Of a stretch of 53,384 nt of DNA, positions 9,240 to 17,329 are shown piece after piece. Source of the DNA: Bacteroidota bacterium (GTDB lineage: Bacteria > Bacteroidota > Bacteroidia > Bacteroidales > B18-G4); the NCBI GenBank assembly GCA_018831055.1, contig JAHJRE010000207.1, forward strand, positions 1 to 53,384, given 5' to 3'. The position numbers and the translations under genes are program-made. The number at the start of each line of letters is the position of its first letter. The stretch's first letter is position 1. The notes under the pieces are model-generated. The model did not search any database and was not told the origin of the DNA. It worked only from the letters and a program-made list of their open reading frames with translations.

Positions 9240-10388
9240 TCTTTCGGGAATCTGTCCTGAAACTTTCAAAGCGTTATTTACCGGGTTGGCATAAACACCC
9301 AGGAAAATCCTTTTCAGTTTTTCATGATCACCATCAAGAAGTGCAAGTTTTTGATGTAAATACTCTTCAAATGCTGACATCTCTTCTTTTGAGTATTTTC
9401 CGTGACTACTTTTTCCTGTAAGAATATCAAAAGCAATGTAATTGGATGCCCATAAATGATAGTTCTTGTGTATCTGCCGGTCAATTTCCTGTCCAAGCCA
9501 GGCAATCTTGTCGTTAAGGGTTGAGCAGGGACTGATCTGGAGATCTTCATAAGCCAAAGGATTTCCGATCGACAGATGTATGCGTCCTTTTTGCTGCCTG
9601 AGGCCTGTAAGTATGCTGTTTAAATCCTCTCCCGGCTTCTTGTCGTAAGGTCCGATCGAACGAAGATACACTTCCTGCGTTTTCAGGATATCACAAGGCT
9701 CTATTTCATACGATATGCTAACCGGAATAAGGTTTAGTTCGCTGAAATTCGAAACAAAATCAGATGGTCCGCTGATAAAAAGCATTTTCAGTAATCCGGA
9801 GTCTGTCCGGTCATCCCCGTTTTTCGTCCTACCATTGCGTTGCGCAATCCAAACCGAATCTCTTCCGGTGGTAACGGATTCACGGATATAAGCCGAAAGA
9901 TCCTTTGAATATTCCAATAACTCCCGTCTTGAGCCATCCCTAATAACAATGATCATCTTATTGATTTTCCCGATGTCTGCGACAAAATCGGAAACCATCA
10001 GATTATTGCCAACCGCGAATTCGGTCGTGTCCAATCCGTTCCTGACAAACAAAACCTGTAACACCGCCGAGTCTAATATGATATCTCTGTGATTGGCAAT
10101 AAATAAATAGGATTGGTCGGGGTGGATGTTTTCCAATCCACTTATCGTAACTCCACGGGATGTTTTTAAAATAATACGTCCAAAGGCCTCAGCCATAAAA
10201 TTATGCTGAAATTCCTGGATGGTCTGAAATCCAAGCAATTTCTTACGAATATCTTCCACCGGAATTTCAGGATAAACAAATGCCATGAGTTCAGGAAAAA
10301 CCTCATCTGCGATGATCTTTTTCAGAACACCGGGGAACTCCTGGTCAGTATAGGGTTTTAACTCCTGATAAACAGATCCGTTAGACAT
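9228..10388 (-). CDS. PlsC-like acyltransferase
   Basis: The 386-residue protein contains the acyltransferase motif NHRDIILD (an NHxxxxD motif) after a leader of about 100 residues. A basic block (VIRDGSRREL) and WIAQRNGRTKNGDDRTD fill the place of the FPEGTR motif. Such proteins transfer acyl chains to glycerophosphate or related acceptors at the inner face of the membrane. No strong membrane-spanning segment is visible, so association may be peripheral. The start is placed at ATG 10388; the open frame extends to a TTG at 10406. A terminator from the upstream gene sits directly in front, so this gene is probably transcribed alone. The acceptor is unknown. Confidence 0.8.
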   Translation of the reverse strand: MSNGSVYQELKPYTDQEFPGVLKKIIADEVFPELMAFVYPEIPVEDIRKKLLGFQTIQEFQHNFMAEAFGRIILKTSRGVTISGLENIHPDQSYLFIANHRDIILDSAVLQVLFVRNGLDTTEFAVGNNLMVSDFVADIGKINKMIIVIRDGSRRELLEYSKDLSAYIRESVTTGRDSVWIAQRNGRTKNGDDRTDSGLLKMLFISGPSDFVSNFSELNLIPVSISYEIEPCDILKTQEVYLRSIGPYDKKPGEDLNSILTGLRQQKGRIHLSIGNPLAYEDLQISPCSTLNDKIAWLGQEIDRQIHKNYHLWASNYIAFDILTGKSSHGKYSKEEMSAFEEYLHQKLALLDGDHEKLKRIFLGVYANPVNNALKVSGQIPERSDD

Positions 10389-10403
10389 AATCGGCAAAAT
10401 TAA

Positions 10404-10452
10404 CAAAAAAACAAAAGGGATGACATCTCCCGCTATCCGGGGATACCATCCC
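10404..10452 (-). terminator. Rho-independent terminator after the small exported protein gene
   Basis: Read on the minus strand, GGGATG and CATCCC enclose a second GC-rich pairing, followed by TTTTG and a run of T. It ends transcription of the gene at 10475-11086 just before the next start. Confidence 0.7.
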
Positions 10453-10474
10453 TGCTTGTGAATAAATTATCAGA

Positions 10475-11086
10475 CTATTTCATATGCTTCATCATGAACT
10501 TGGCAAGTTCCTTCCCCCCTTTGGCATAGGATTCTGATATTCTTGTTCCGGTGTCGTAGTCATTACCCCCGAACGTTCTTCCTCTCGAATCCTCCATAGT
10601 AATCAAAGCCAGCACTTTCCCCGGATTGGCTGTTTCTACAATGCGTATTTCAGCATCTATGTATGCATCACCACGCCATACTCCCACGTTGAAACCAGGT
10701 TCCGTAAATGTAGTGTGGAAAATCATGGTATATTTGGCCTGGTCATTATGAACCACCTTTAGTCCGATTTCCGTAAGATACTTATTCATCAATTCCTGGA
10801 ACTGGGGTTCATAGACATTTACGCGGTCATCAACCCAATCCTTGGCCCAACGATCTCCCCTGCCGGGTTCGTCAGCGTTATAGTCTGCTTTTTTCTTAGT
10901 GATATAGTCTTCCTCATTTTCAAACTTACCAACCGACATATTACTGTAGTCGAATTGAATATTGATCTCTTTCTGACCCTTTAAAAATGACAAGGAGCCT
11001 TCTTTCAGTTTCAGCTTTTGTGCTTGTGAAACCTGAATTCCTGCAAAAAAGAGGATTGCAATTAAAACAATTAATGTTCTTTTCAT
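10475..11086 (-). CDS. Small exported protein of unknown function
   Basis: This 203-residue protein has a clear signal peptide (MKRTLIVLIAILFFAG, with SQAQ at the likely cleavage site) and no further membrane segment. The mature part has mixed polar character with motifs such as GRGDRWAKDWVDDR, EIRIVETANPGKVLA and EDSRGRTFGGNDYDTGTRI. I do not recognise the family. A periplasmic or outer-membrane-associated location is likely. It is transcribed alone, with its own terminator. It resembles the gene at 12046-12672 in size, export signal and general style, but no clear sequence similarity is visible by eye. Confidence 0.8.
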   Translation of the reverse strand: MKRTLIVLIAILFFAGIQVSQAQKLKLKEGSLSFLKGQKEINIQFDYSNMSVGKFENEEDYITKKKADYNADEPGRGDRWAKDWVDDRVNVYEPQFQELMNKYLTEIGLKVVHNDQAKYTMIFHTTFTEPGFNVGVWRGDAYIDAEIRIVETANPGKVLALITMEDSRGRTFGGNDYDTGTRISESYAKGGKELAKFMMKHMK

Positions 11087-11166
11087 GATTTAGTTAATTA
11101 GTGGTTAATGTTTTACAGTGTACTAAAAATAAAGAGTATTTGGAAAGATGAATATCAAGGTACATG

Positions 11167-11239
11167 TTGCAGGTTACATGCTTCAACTGCCAGTTATCCT
11201 GTATCTTGAAGCCTGGAACTTGCAGCAAGCAACCTGCAA
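11167..11239. repeat. Imperfect inverted repeat with GCAGGTT arms
   Basis: TTGCAGGTT at 11167-11175 is mirrored by AACCTGCAA at 11231-11239, and GCTTCAA at 11180-11186 by TTGAAGC at 11206-11212. The whole block could fold as a long imperfect hairpin. It lies in the 315-base gap 11087-11401 between two divergent genes, which otherwise holds only a promoter-like element. The arms and the flank ATTAACCcTTCCCaAcAC resemble the repeat block at 42201-42260, so both may belong to one dispersed repeat family. Confidence 0.6.
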
Positions 11240-11368
11240 GACTTATTAACCCTTCCCAACACCCAGTATAATATTATAATTGAATTCAAGAAGCTTTCCT
11301 GAGCATACTATTAACAAATTCATAATCTTTAACCGAAGTGGTTTATATTCTTAAATAAAAAATATTTC

Positions 11369-11376
11369 TATATTTG
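11369..11376 (+). promoter_or_regulatory. Putative -7 promoter element
   Basis: TATATTTG matches TAnnTTTG and lies 25 bases before the ATG at 11402, giving a leader of about 20 bases. A -33 TTTG at normal spacing is not obvious. Confidence 0.5.
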
Positions 11377-11401
11377 ACTTAAGAACACAAACACCAAAAT
11401 T

Positions 11402-12040
11402 ATGAAAAAAGCAGGAATTCTTTTACCAATTATCATCTTGCTTCTAATCATTTTCCAGGAAGCAAGGACGCAGTCACCGGTTAGCTTTGTCCTCAACCTT
11501 CAACCCATTTCTTACCTGATCAGTCCGGATATTAATGGATTTTCAGTATCCAGATCGGGATCCGGAGGCGGCTGGTATTATTATTCAGAAACAGACGAAA
11601 TCTCCGGTTTTGCCTCGGTTGTCCCCAATGCCCTGGCTGGAATCAGCATCAATACACCTGTGGTTTTCCTTGATTTCACGGGTGGTGGTGGCTTCCTCTG
11701 GAGCGGTGCATTCAACGGTCCTGTTTATATGGGAGATTTTGCTGCACGATTTCGTATTGCCAGTGTATTTACACTTGGATTTCACGGAGGAGTAATGGCC
11801 TGGAGTCCTAAATGGACTGGAGAATACTCAGACGACAATGACGTCAATCTGGGAAACATGACCGGTATTTATGCCGGACCTACCCTTACCGTTGGGAAAA
11901 AGGCAAGCTTTGTCTTTTCCATCGATTACTTCAGCGGAAAAAGTGATGTATACACCTACAATAATTGGCATGCCAATAGTTCCGAGCTAAATTTGTCCGG
12001 TGTAATGTTCAACTTTGGTTTGCTGATAAGAGTACCGTAA
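11402..12040 (+). CDS. Putative outer-membrane beta-barrel protein
   Basis: This 212-residue protein has a signal peptide (KKAGILLPIIILLLIIFQ, then ARTQ). The rest alternates polar and hydrophobic residues with many Gly, Tyr and Phe, as in small beta-barrels: GGGWYYYSETD, FLDFTGGGGFLWSG, IYAGPTLTVGKKASFVFS and a last strand ending GLLIRVP. It resembles the generic porin-family or outer-membrane beta-barrel group of Bacteroidota, which has no assigned function. It has its own -7 element and converges on the gene at 12046 with a 5-base gap. Export is well supported; the barrel is an inference from the strand pattern. Confidence 0.75.
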   Translation: MKKAGILLPIIILLLIIFQEARTQSPVSFVLNLQPISYLISPDINGFSVSRSGSGGGWYYYSETDEISGFASVVPNALAGISINTPVVFLDFTGGGGFLWSGAFNGPVYMGDFAARFRIASVFTLGFHGGVMAWSPKWTGEYSDDNDVNLGNMTGIYAGPTLTVGKKASFVFSIDYFSGKSDVYTYNNWHANSSELNLSGVMFNFGLLIRVP

Positions 12041-12045
12041 TCTAA

Positions 12046-12672
12046 CTATTTACCACCGTATTTGGCACGCCACTTTTTATACTGGTCCTTCTCAATGTCC
12101 TTTAAAACATTATAATAGGATTTTGCCCAGTAATTGCGGATCCCAAAACCACCTGCCTTACCCGTCAGTTTTTGGGTAAGAAGTACTTCCTTGGTACCGG
12201 CATCGAACATGGTAACCCAGAAACGGCCTGTTTCAGAAAGCTTGTCAAAAGCTTCAACGATGAAAACAATACCAAGGCCGGTTACATCTCCCATGTCATA
12301 TTCCCGTATCATGACGCTGACTTGTTCCTCCGGAATGGTATACTCCGAATTAATCACAAGGTCATCCATATTCGGTAATTCGTTCCTTTTTTCCACGGCA
12401 TCCAGGTAATAGTTTACATTATCCTTGAGGAAAGCCCTGCCAATGTTGTATTTATCAGCTTCGGCGACAACAAGCTGATTCCAGGAATCGAAGAAGTGAT
12501 TTTTAATCTGATAAGGATCCTGAAACCCTTCGGAGCCAATCATCCGGGATTGGGAAAAATCAAGTCCGAACCAGGTACATTCTTTGGAATTAAAAATCAT
12601 AGAAGCATCCTGGGCTTTGGCCAACGGTACCAGGATCATGATTACCGCAAGAAGAATAAATTGCTTTTTCAT
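12046..12672 (-). CDS. Small exported protein of unknown function
   Basis: The protein has about 208 residues and a signal peptide (MKKQFILLAVIMILVPLAKA, then QD). The mature part is soluble-looking, with a beta-rich stretch (VSVMIREYDMGDVTGLGIVF), FWVTMFDAGTKEVLLTQKL, and a helical basic end. The start at ATG 12672 is preferred; an in-frame ATG at 12678 adds two residues. I do not recognise the family. It is the last minus-strand gene after the pigment cluster, but a 170-base gap separates them, so it is not obviously part of it. Confidence 0.78.
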   Translation of the reverse strand: MKKQFILLAVIMILVPLAKAQDASMIFNSKECTWFGLDFSQSRMIGSEGFQDPYQIKNHFFDSWNQLVVAEADKYNIGRAFLKDNVNYYLDAVEKRNELPNMDDLVINSEYTIPEEQVSVMIREYDMGDVTGLGIVFIVEAFDKLSETGRFWVTMFDAGTKEVLLTQKLTGKAGGFGIRNYWAKSYYNVLKDIEKDQYKKWRAKYGGK

Positions 12673-12842
12673 AACCATAAAGTTTTAGTTTCACAATACT
12701 CTTTATAAACTACTTATTTGTATACCAACTACATTCGATCAACAATCTGATGATAACCCGCTATATTATTAAACCGGGATACTTCCATTGGCAAAATTAC
12801 AACAATCAGCAGGGAATTTCCCTGATGATAACAAATTTATCA

Positions 12843-14141
12843 TCACTTATTGCGGTGATCTATGAAAGTCACCGCTTTACGTTTATCCTCAGGAAATTTT
12901 AATTTCTCAATAGTTTTGGGGTCTTCAAATGAAATCGTTGGAGCAACCCTCAGGCTGGCCCGGAAATGGTCTTTCAGTTTCTTTTCAAAACCTTCCGTGA
13001 CATTGTTGCAGCCTATTCTGATAAGTATTTCATCGGTACCTATTTCATTTGTATAAACTTCGACAATGTAATGTTCAATTTCACGGATATTATCCAGGAT
13101 ATCGTATAGCGCCGGTGGGTATAAGGTTGTCCCTTTGAATTTGATCATTTGGTTTTTTCTTCCGATGACGGGTCCCAGGCGCATGGTTGTTCTTCCGCAT
13201 GCACAGGGTTCATTGTAATGATAGCATACATCCCCGGTCCTGAACCTGAGTAAAGGCATGCCTTCAACGCCAAGGGTTGTAATGGTAACCTCACCGGGTT
13301 CGTCATCTCCTACCGGCTGGTCATGATCATCAAGAAACTCCACGATGATCAGCTCCGGATGATGATGCCCGCCTGCTCCATGCCTGCATTCGGTAAATGC
13401 AGTTGCCATTTCCGTCGAAGCATATGTACTGTATAATTCAATATCCCATTTTTCATGGATCTTGCCGGCAAGAGTTGTAAGGGAGAAATCGGGGTTCCTC
13501 AATGGCTCACCAATGCAAACAGCTTTCCTTATTGAGGAAGACCGGTAATCTACTCCTTGTTCTTCAGCCCACTCTATCAATTTCAGAATGAATGATGGTA
13601 CCGCAATTAAGGTATTGGGGTTCATTCTTAGAATGGTATCCCATTGCAATTCAGGCATACCATTGCCTACCCTGACTATTCCTGCTCCGAGCCTGCGAAC
13701 TCCCAAAAAATAGGCTAATCCGGCCATAAACCTTCGGTCGATGGTTGTCATAAGCTGATAAACATCATTCGGCGTTCCCCCTGCACACAAAAATGAAAGG
13801 TATTCATTGTATGCCAGGCGGTCCAGATCATGATCGGTCATGACAAACTTCACCGGATCTCCCAAAGTGCCCGATGTTGTCACAATATCTATGATCTTCT
13901 GTGAAGGCACACAGATAAAATCATCGTTTTGCCGGTGAAGATGGTCCTTAGTAGTTACAGGAAGCAGGGAGAGATCCTCCAGCCGCCGGATTTTACTAAT
14001 TTCAATCCTGTTATTTTCAAATGATTGACGATAAAAGGGTGAATTGTTGTTTAGGTATTCCAGCAGTTCAGGTAACCGGGATTCCTGGTATCTCTTAATT
14101 TCCTTTTCAGGAATTTGCTCAATTCTGGGTATAGCTTCCAT
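12843..14141 (-). CDS. PaaK-like adenylate-forming enzyme (aryl or acyl activation)
   Basis: The 432-residue protein belongs to the phenylacetate-CoA ligase branch of ANL enzymes. The ATP loop is TTSGTLGDP (88-96), the A5-type motif is YASTEMATAF near 238, and MPLLRFRTGDVC with a Cys-containing CACGR follows. The C-terminal subdomain contains KFKGTTLYP. Such enzymes activate aromatic or fatty carboxylates as AMP esters and transfer them to CoA or an ACP. Here it is the last gene of the pigment operon, 4 bases after the C45-like gene. The 4-coumarate made by the ammonia-lyase at the other end of the cluster is the natural candidate substrate. Substrate choice is inferred. Confidence 0.87.
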   Translation of the reverse strand: MEAIPRIEQIPEKEIKRYQESRLPELLEYLNNNSPFYRQSFENNRIEISKIRRLEDLSLLPVTTKDHLHRQNDDFICVPSQKIIDIVTTSGTLGDPVKFVMTDHDLDRLAYNEYLSFLCAGGTPNDVYQLMTTIDRRFMAGLAYFLGVRRLGAGIVRVGNGMPELQWDTILRMNPNTLIAVPSFILKLIEWAEEQGVDYRSSSIRKAVCIGEPLRNPDFSLTTLAGKIHEKWDIELYSTYASTEMATAFTECRHGAGGHHHPELIIVEFLDDHDQPVGDDEPGEVTITTLGVEGMPLLRFRTGDVCYHYNEPCACGRTTMRLGPVIGRKNQMIKFKGTTLYPPALYDILDNIREIEHYIVEVYTNEIGTDEILIRIGCNNVTEGFEKKLKDHFRASLRVAPTISFEDPKTIEKLKFPEDKRKAVTFIDHRNK

Positions 14142-14145
14142 TTAC

Positions 14146-15834
14146 TTACCGTATCTGTTCCTGTATATCAGTAATCTTGTCTTCAATTGCATTCCTGGTA
14201 TATCGTGTTGGGATTTCACATTCAAGTGCTTTGCGGTAATACTTTAGAGCCGCTTGATAATCCCCTTCAAAATTTTTCCTGTCGCCTGCAACTTCATATG
14301 CCTCAAAAAAGAATGGATTTAGGCTGACAATATATGACAGGTTAAAAACCGTATCGTTTTTATCCTTAATAGATTTTCTGACCAATCCAATTATCCTTCT
14401 GTATTCCTGAAAGCTTTTCCAATCTGCTGAATCGAGAAATCCGTCTTTTGCAATATTTCCTGATTCTTCATATAAAATTATCGGACCTGTAGATTCAGGA
14501 AATCTCTCAAAGACATGATTTAGGTCATAACAAAGATATTCTCCAAGCTGATACGGTCCGGCAGAGACCCAAACCTTGCCCTGTGCGGGTTTAAAAACAA
14601 CCGAATGGTGGGCTATAAGCTGATTGATCGCTTTCTCATTCCCATTGCCTATGTCAGTATTACCAAGACCCTCACGGTTACGAAGAATTTCCACAGCAGA
14701 AGCAACATCCAGGGAATCATAACCGTTCATAAGTTCCTCCACCCGAAGGGAGCGGTATACTGTTGAGGTATTCCGCATGTTTTCACAATTCAGTGAATCC
14801 GTTGCGAAATTATCCCCCAGGAAATGATTGGTCAGGATGAGATAATTTGTATCCGGTATATAAAGAACAGTGGTATCCGGAGTCTTTTCTATTACTCCTG
14901 CGATATCCTCCTGGCCCGAACCAACCAGAAACGCTTCCGAGACGAACGTTTCTCTTTTTTTGGCAATTTCAAATGCTTCTTCAATAGTAGCGGCATATTG
15001 AAGTATTTCTCTTGCCAATATGGACACAGGGGTTGCAGCGCTGAACGGGATATCCGATTTGGCAGCATTCAGGGTAATGGTCAGGCCTTTTTCATTCATT
15101 CCTGATACTACCCCAATCATCCCTCCCCAGGTAATGAACATAAAGCGGAATCCATTCTCAGGCTTCACGAAGGCAATGATCTTATCCCGGTTGAACTCTT
15201 CCCCTGCATGAAAATCGAAATTTCTTCCAACAAGAAGCTCCCCGCCGGACGATTTACCATCCCAGGAAGCAAAAGCCGTACAGCCTACCAGGTTCATGTT
15301 TTGAAGAGCATGACCAATATCATGAGCCCCATGATAATTCAGGATGCGTTGATACTTGCTGCCAATAAAATCGTATTCATCATCAGCTGATAAGGATATT
15401 CCATAAATTTCAAGTTGATATTCCCCCGGTACATATTTATCCATATGACGGTTGAAAAAAGCAATAAAATACTTCAACACATTCAGATAAGACTTTGATG
15501 GAACCAGTTCATAGATCCTGTTAACAAAAGCTTCTTCCTGGCGGCTGATCAAAGATTGTGTAAGCTTGCCGTTTATGACCCCCATTTCAAACGGACCTCC
15601 TTCAACATATAGTTCCCATAATCCGTAAGAATTTTGCTGCAAACGGCCGTTCCCACACATAAGAAACCCTGCTGTATCATATTCTACCATGGTTTGCAAG
15701 ACACCCACATTTTCAGGGCTGGGAGGCTCAATAACAACTGCAATCCTGAAATAAACAGATATAACCAGGATCAGGGTTAATAATACAATCAGTATATACC
15801 TGAATATTCTCAGTATTCTTTTAAACAGCATCAT
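14146..15834 (-). CDS. Membrane-anchored C45-type NTN-hydrolase/acyltransferase
   Basis: The 562-residue protein begins with a membrane segment (11-30). It then carries a domain like acyl-CoA:6-aminopenicillanate acyltransferase or choloylglycine hydrolase. Cys185 in NLVGCTAFASWDG is the likely N-terminal nucleophile after self-cleavage, followed by LLVGRNFDFH, WGGMIGVVSGMNEKGL and LTNHF. A TPR-like stretch is near the C-terminus (NPFFFEAYEVAGDRKNFEGD). The family hydrolyses or forms amide and ester bonds of acyl chains. In the cluster it overlaps the preceding oxidoreductase gene by 14 bases. A plausible role is joining the aryl polyene acid to the dialkylresorcinol or a lipid acceptor, but this is inference. 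Confidence 0.85.
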   Translation of the reverse strand: MMLFKRILRIFRYILIVLLTLILVISVYFRIAVVIEPPSPENVGVLQTMVEYDTAGFLMCGNGRLQQNSYGLWELYVEGGPFEMGVINGKLTQSLISRQEEAFVNRIYELVPSKSYLNVLKYFIAFFNRHMDKYVPGEYQLEIYGISLSADDEYDFIGSKYQRILNYHGAHDIGHALQNMNLVGCTAFASWDGKSSGGELLVGRNFDFHAGEEFNRDKIIAFVKPENGFRFMFITWGGMIGVVSGMNEKGLTITLNAAKSDIPFSAATPVSILAREILQYAATIEEAFEIAKKRETFVSEAFLVGSGQEDIAGVIEKTPDTTVLYIPDTNYLILTNHFLGDNFATDSLNCENMRNTSTVYRSLRVEELMNGYDSLDVASAVEILRNREGLGNTDIGNGNEKAINQLIAHHSVVFKPAQGKVWVSAGPYQLGEYLCYDLNHVFERFPESTGPIILYEESGNIAKDGFLDSADWKSFQEYRRIIGLVRKSIKDKNDTVFNLSYIVSLNPFFFEAYEVAGDRKNFEGDYQAALKYYRKALECEIPTRYTRNAIEDKITDIQEQIR

Positions 15835-17329
15835 GTACCTTTTTTAGCAAATATTCTTGTCCGACAAACTCCGCACAGGTTATAAGTGCACTCAGGCTAA
15901 CACCTAATATCCCGTGCAGGTTTAGGTTCTGGCCCGTCAGATAAAGATTGGGTATCTTTGTCCTTGGGATCAGAAAGGAATCCATAAAATTACGACTATC
16001 TTTGATTATTCCGTAAGCTGAACCATCTATTGTCCCGGTGTAATCTCTGAAAGTCAATGGGGTAGAGGTGTAAATCCTTTCCACTTTTTGCCTTATTCCT
16101 GGAAACGCCTTTTCCACAAGATCCATAAGCCTTTCAGCCCTTTCTGCTTTAAATTCTTCATAGGCTTCTCCTCTTTTTCCCACAGTGGTATTCTCCCATG
16201 GCCTGACCTGATCATATTTCATATAAGTCATAACAACCACATTTTCTGAGTATTGCTGCTCCATAAGTCTTGCAGAGGTGTACATCATAAAACCGGATGG
16301 CCATTTATCATCATCCTGATTCTGGTCAGACCATACATCATCCTTATCGAAATAATAATAATTATGATTCAGGTATGGAAAGCAGTCCTTTTTTAAGATG
16401 ATGTAAAGAATAAACATCCCCATAGAGTTTTCAAGCTTCAAAACCCTGTTAATATATGCTTTACGCAAGGAACGTCCATTCAACATCCGCAGAGTATTTG
16501 CAGGATGAATGTCCGAGATGATGTATTCTGAGTGGAACTCCCTTCCATCGGTTGTTATCACCTTATCGATCAAGTCTCCGTCAACATGCAGGATTTGCAC
16601 CTCAGCACGGGGAATTATCTCGCCTCCATTTGTTTCAATTATTTCCGACAAAGCAGCAGCAATCTGCGATGAGCCGCCAATCGGCCTCCATGCACTTTGA
16701 ATGAAAAAATGGTTGATAACTGCGTGCACATAAAGTGGAGACCCTTCCTTAACCCCGGCATACAAACCGTTCAAACCGGCCAGGATATTCCTTAGAACAT
16801 TATCCTTTGTTAAACCGGCAATATACTCAGAAGCAGGTATGGAGATACCGGGATTAACAAATAAGTTTTCCTGCCGGAAAGGTCTAAGATTGTACAGGTC
16901 AACCATACCGACAACTTTCCTTAAACCCTTGACATATTGTGATATTTCATCCTTTTTACCAGGAAACCTTGCTGAAAGTGAATCGGTAAATCTTTCAAAA
17001 CCTTGTGCCAGATCATATTCTTTCCCCATGTAGGATATCCTGTCAAAACAATCGATATCAAGTTGCTTAAGCCTGAGTTTCCGGGTCAGACCCACATAAG
17101 AAAATATCGTATGAAGGATTTGTCCTTTCTCCATACTTCCAATGTAATGCATTCCTGTATCGAATGTTTTTCCTTGCCGTGTAAATGTTTGCAGACAACC
17201 GCCAATTACAGAATTTTTTTCCAGGACAGTCACCCTGAATCCCTCCTTGCTCAGGATAGCGCCGCAGAGCAAGCCACCCAGCCCGCTTCCGATGATCAAA
17301 ACGTTATTACCGGAGTTTCCCTGGCTCAT
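15821..17329 (-). CDS. CrtI-like FAD-dependent oxidoreductase 1
   Basis: The 502-residue protein is a phytoene-desaturase/carotenoid-isomerase-type flavoprotein. It has the Rossmann dinucleotide motif IGSGLGGL (13-20), the second FAD-contact region VLEKNSVIGGCLQTF, and the C-terminal FAD motif NLYLTGQNLNLHGILGVSLS. It shares the same length and many motifs with the next gene upstream, so the pair arose by duplication. Such enzymes desaturate or isomerise polyenes. A role in double-bond geometry or oxidation of the flexirubin polyene fits, although not every aryl polyene cluster needs one. It overlaps its neighbours by 4 and 14 bases. Confidence 0.9.
   Translation of the reverse strand: MSQGNSGNNVLIIGSGLGGLLCGAILSKEGFRVTVLEKNSVIGGCLQTFTRQGKTFDTGMHYIGSMEKGQILHTIFSYVGLTRKLRLKQLDIDCFDRISYMGKEYDLAQGFERFTDSLSARFPGKKDEISQYVKGLRKVVGMVDLYNLRPFRQENLFVNPGISIPASEYIAGLTKDNVLRNILAGLNGLYAGVKEGSPLYVHAVINHFFIQSAWRPIGGSSQIAAALSEIIETNGGEIIPRAEVQILHVDGDLIDKVITTDGREFHSEYIISDIHPANTLRMLNGRSLRKAYINRVLKLENSMGMFILYIILKKDCFPYLNHNYYYFDKDDVWSDQNQDDDKWPSGFMMYTSARLMEQQYSENVVVMTYMKYDQVRPWENTTVGKRGEAYEEFKAERAERLMDLVEKAFPGIRQKVERIYTSTPLTFRDYTGTIDGSAYGIIKDSRNFMDSFLIPRTKIPNLYLTGQNLNLHGILGVSLSALITCAEFVGQEYLLKKVHDAV

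Noticed and set aside
12810-12824. CAGGG-AATTT-CCCTG hairpin after the end of the pigment operon as a terminator.
   Set aside because: The stem is only 5 bases and no T run follows in the minus-strand direction. The true operon terminator was not found.
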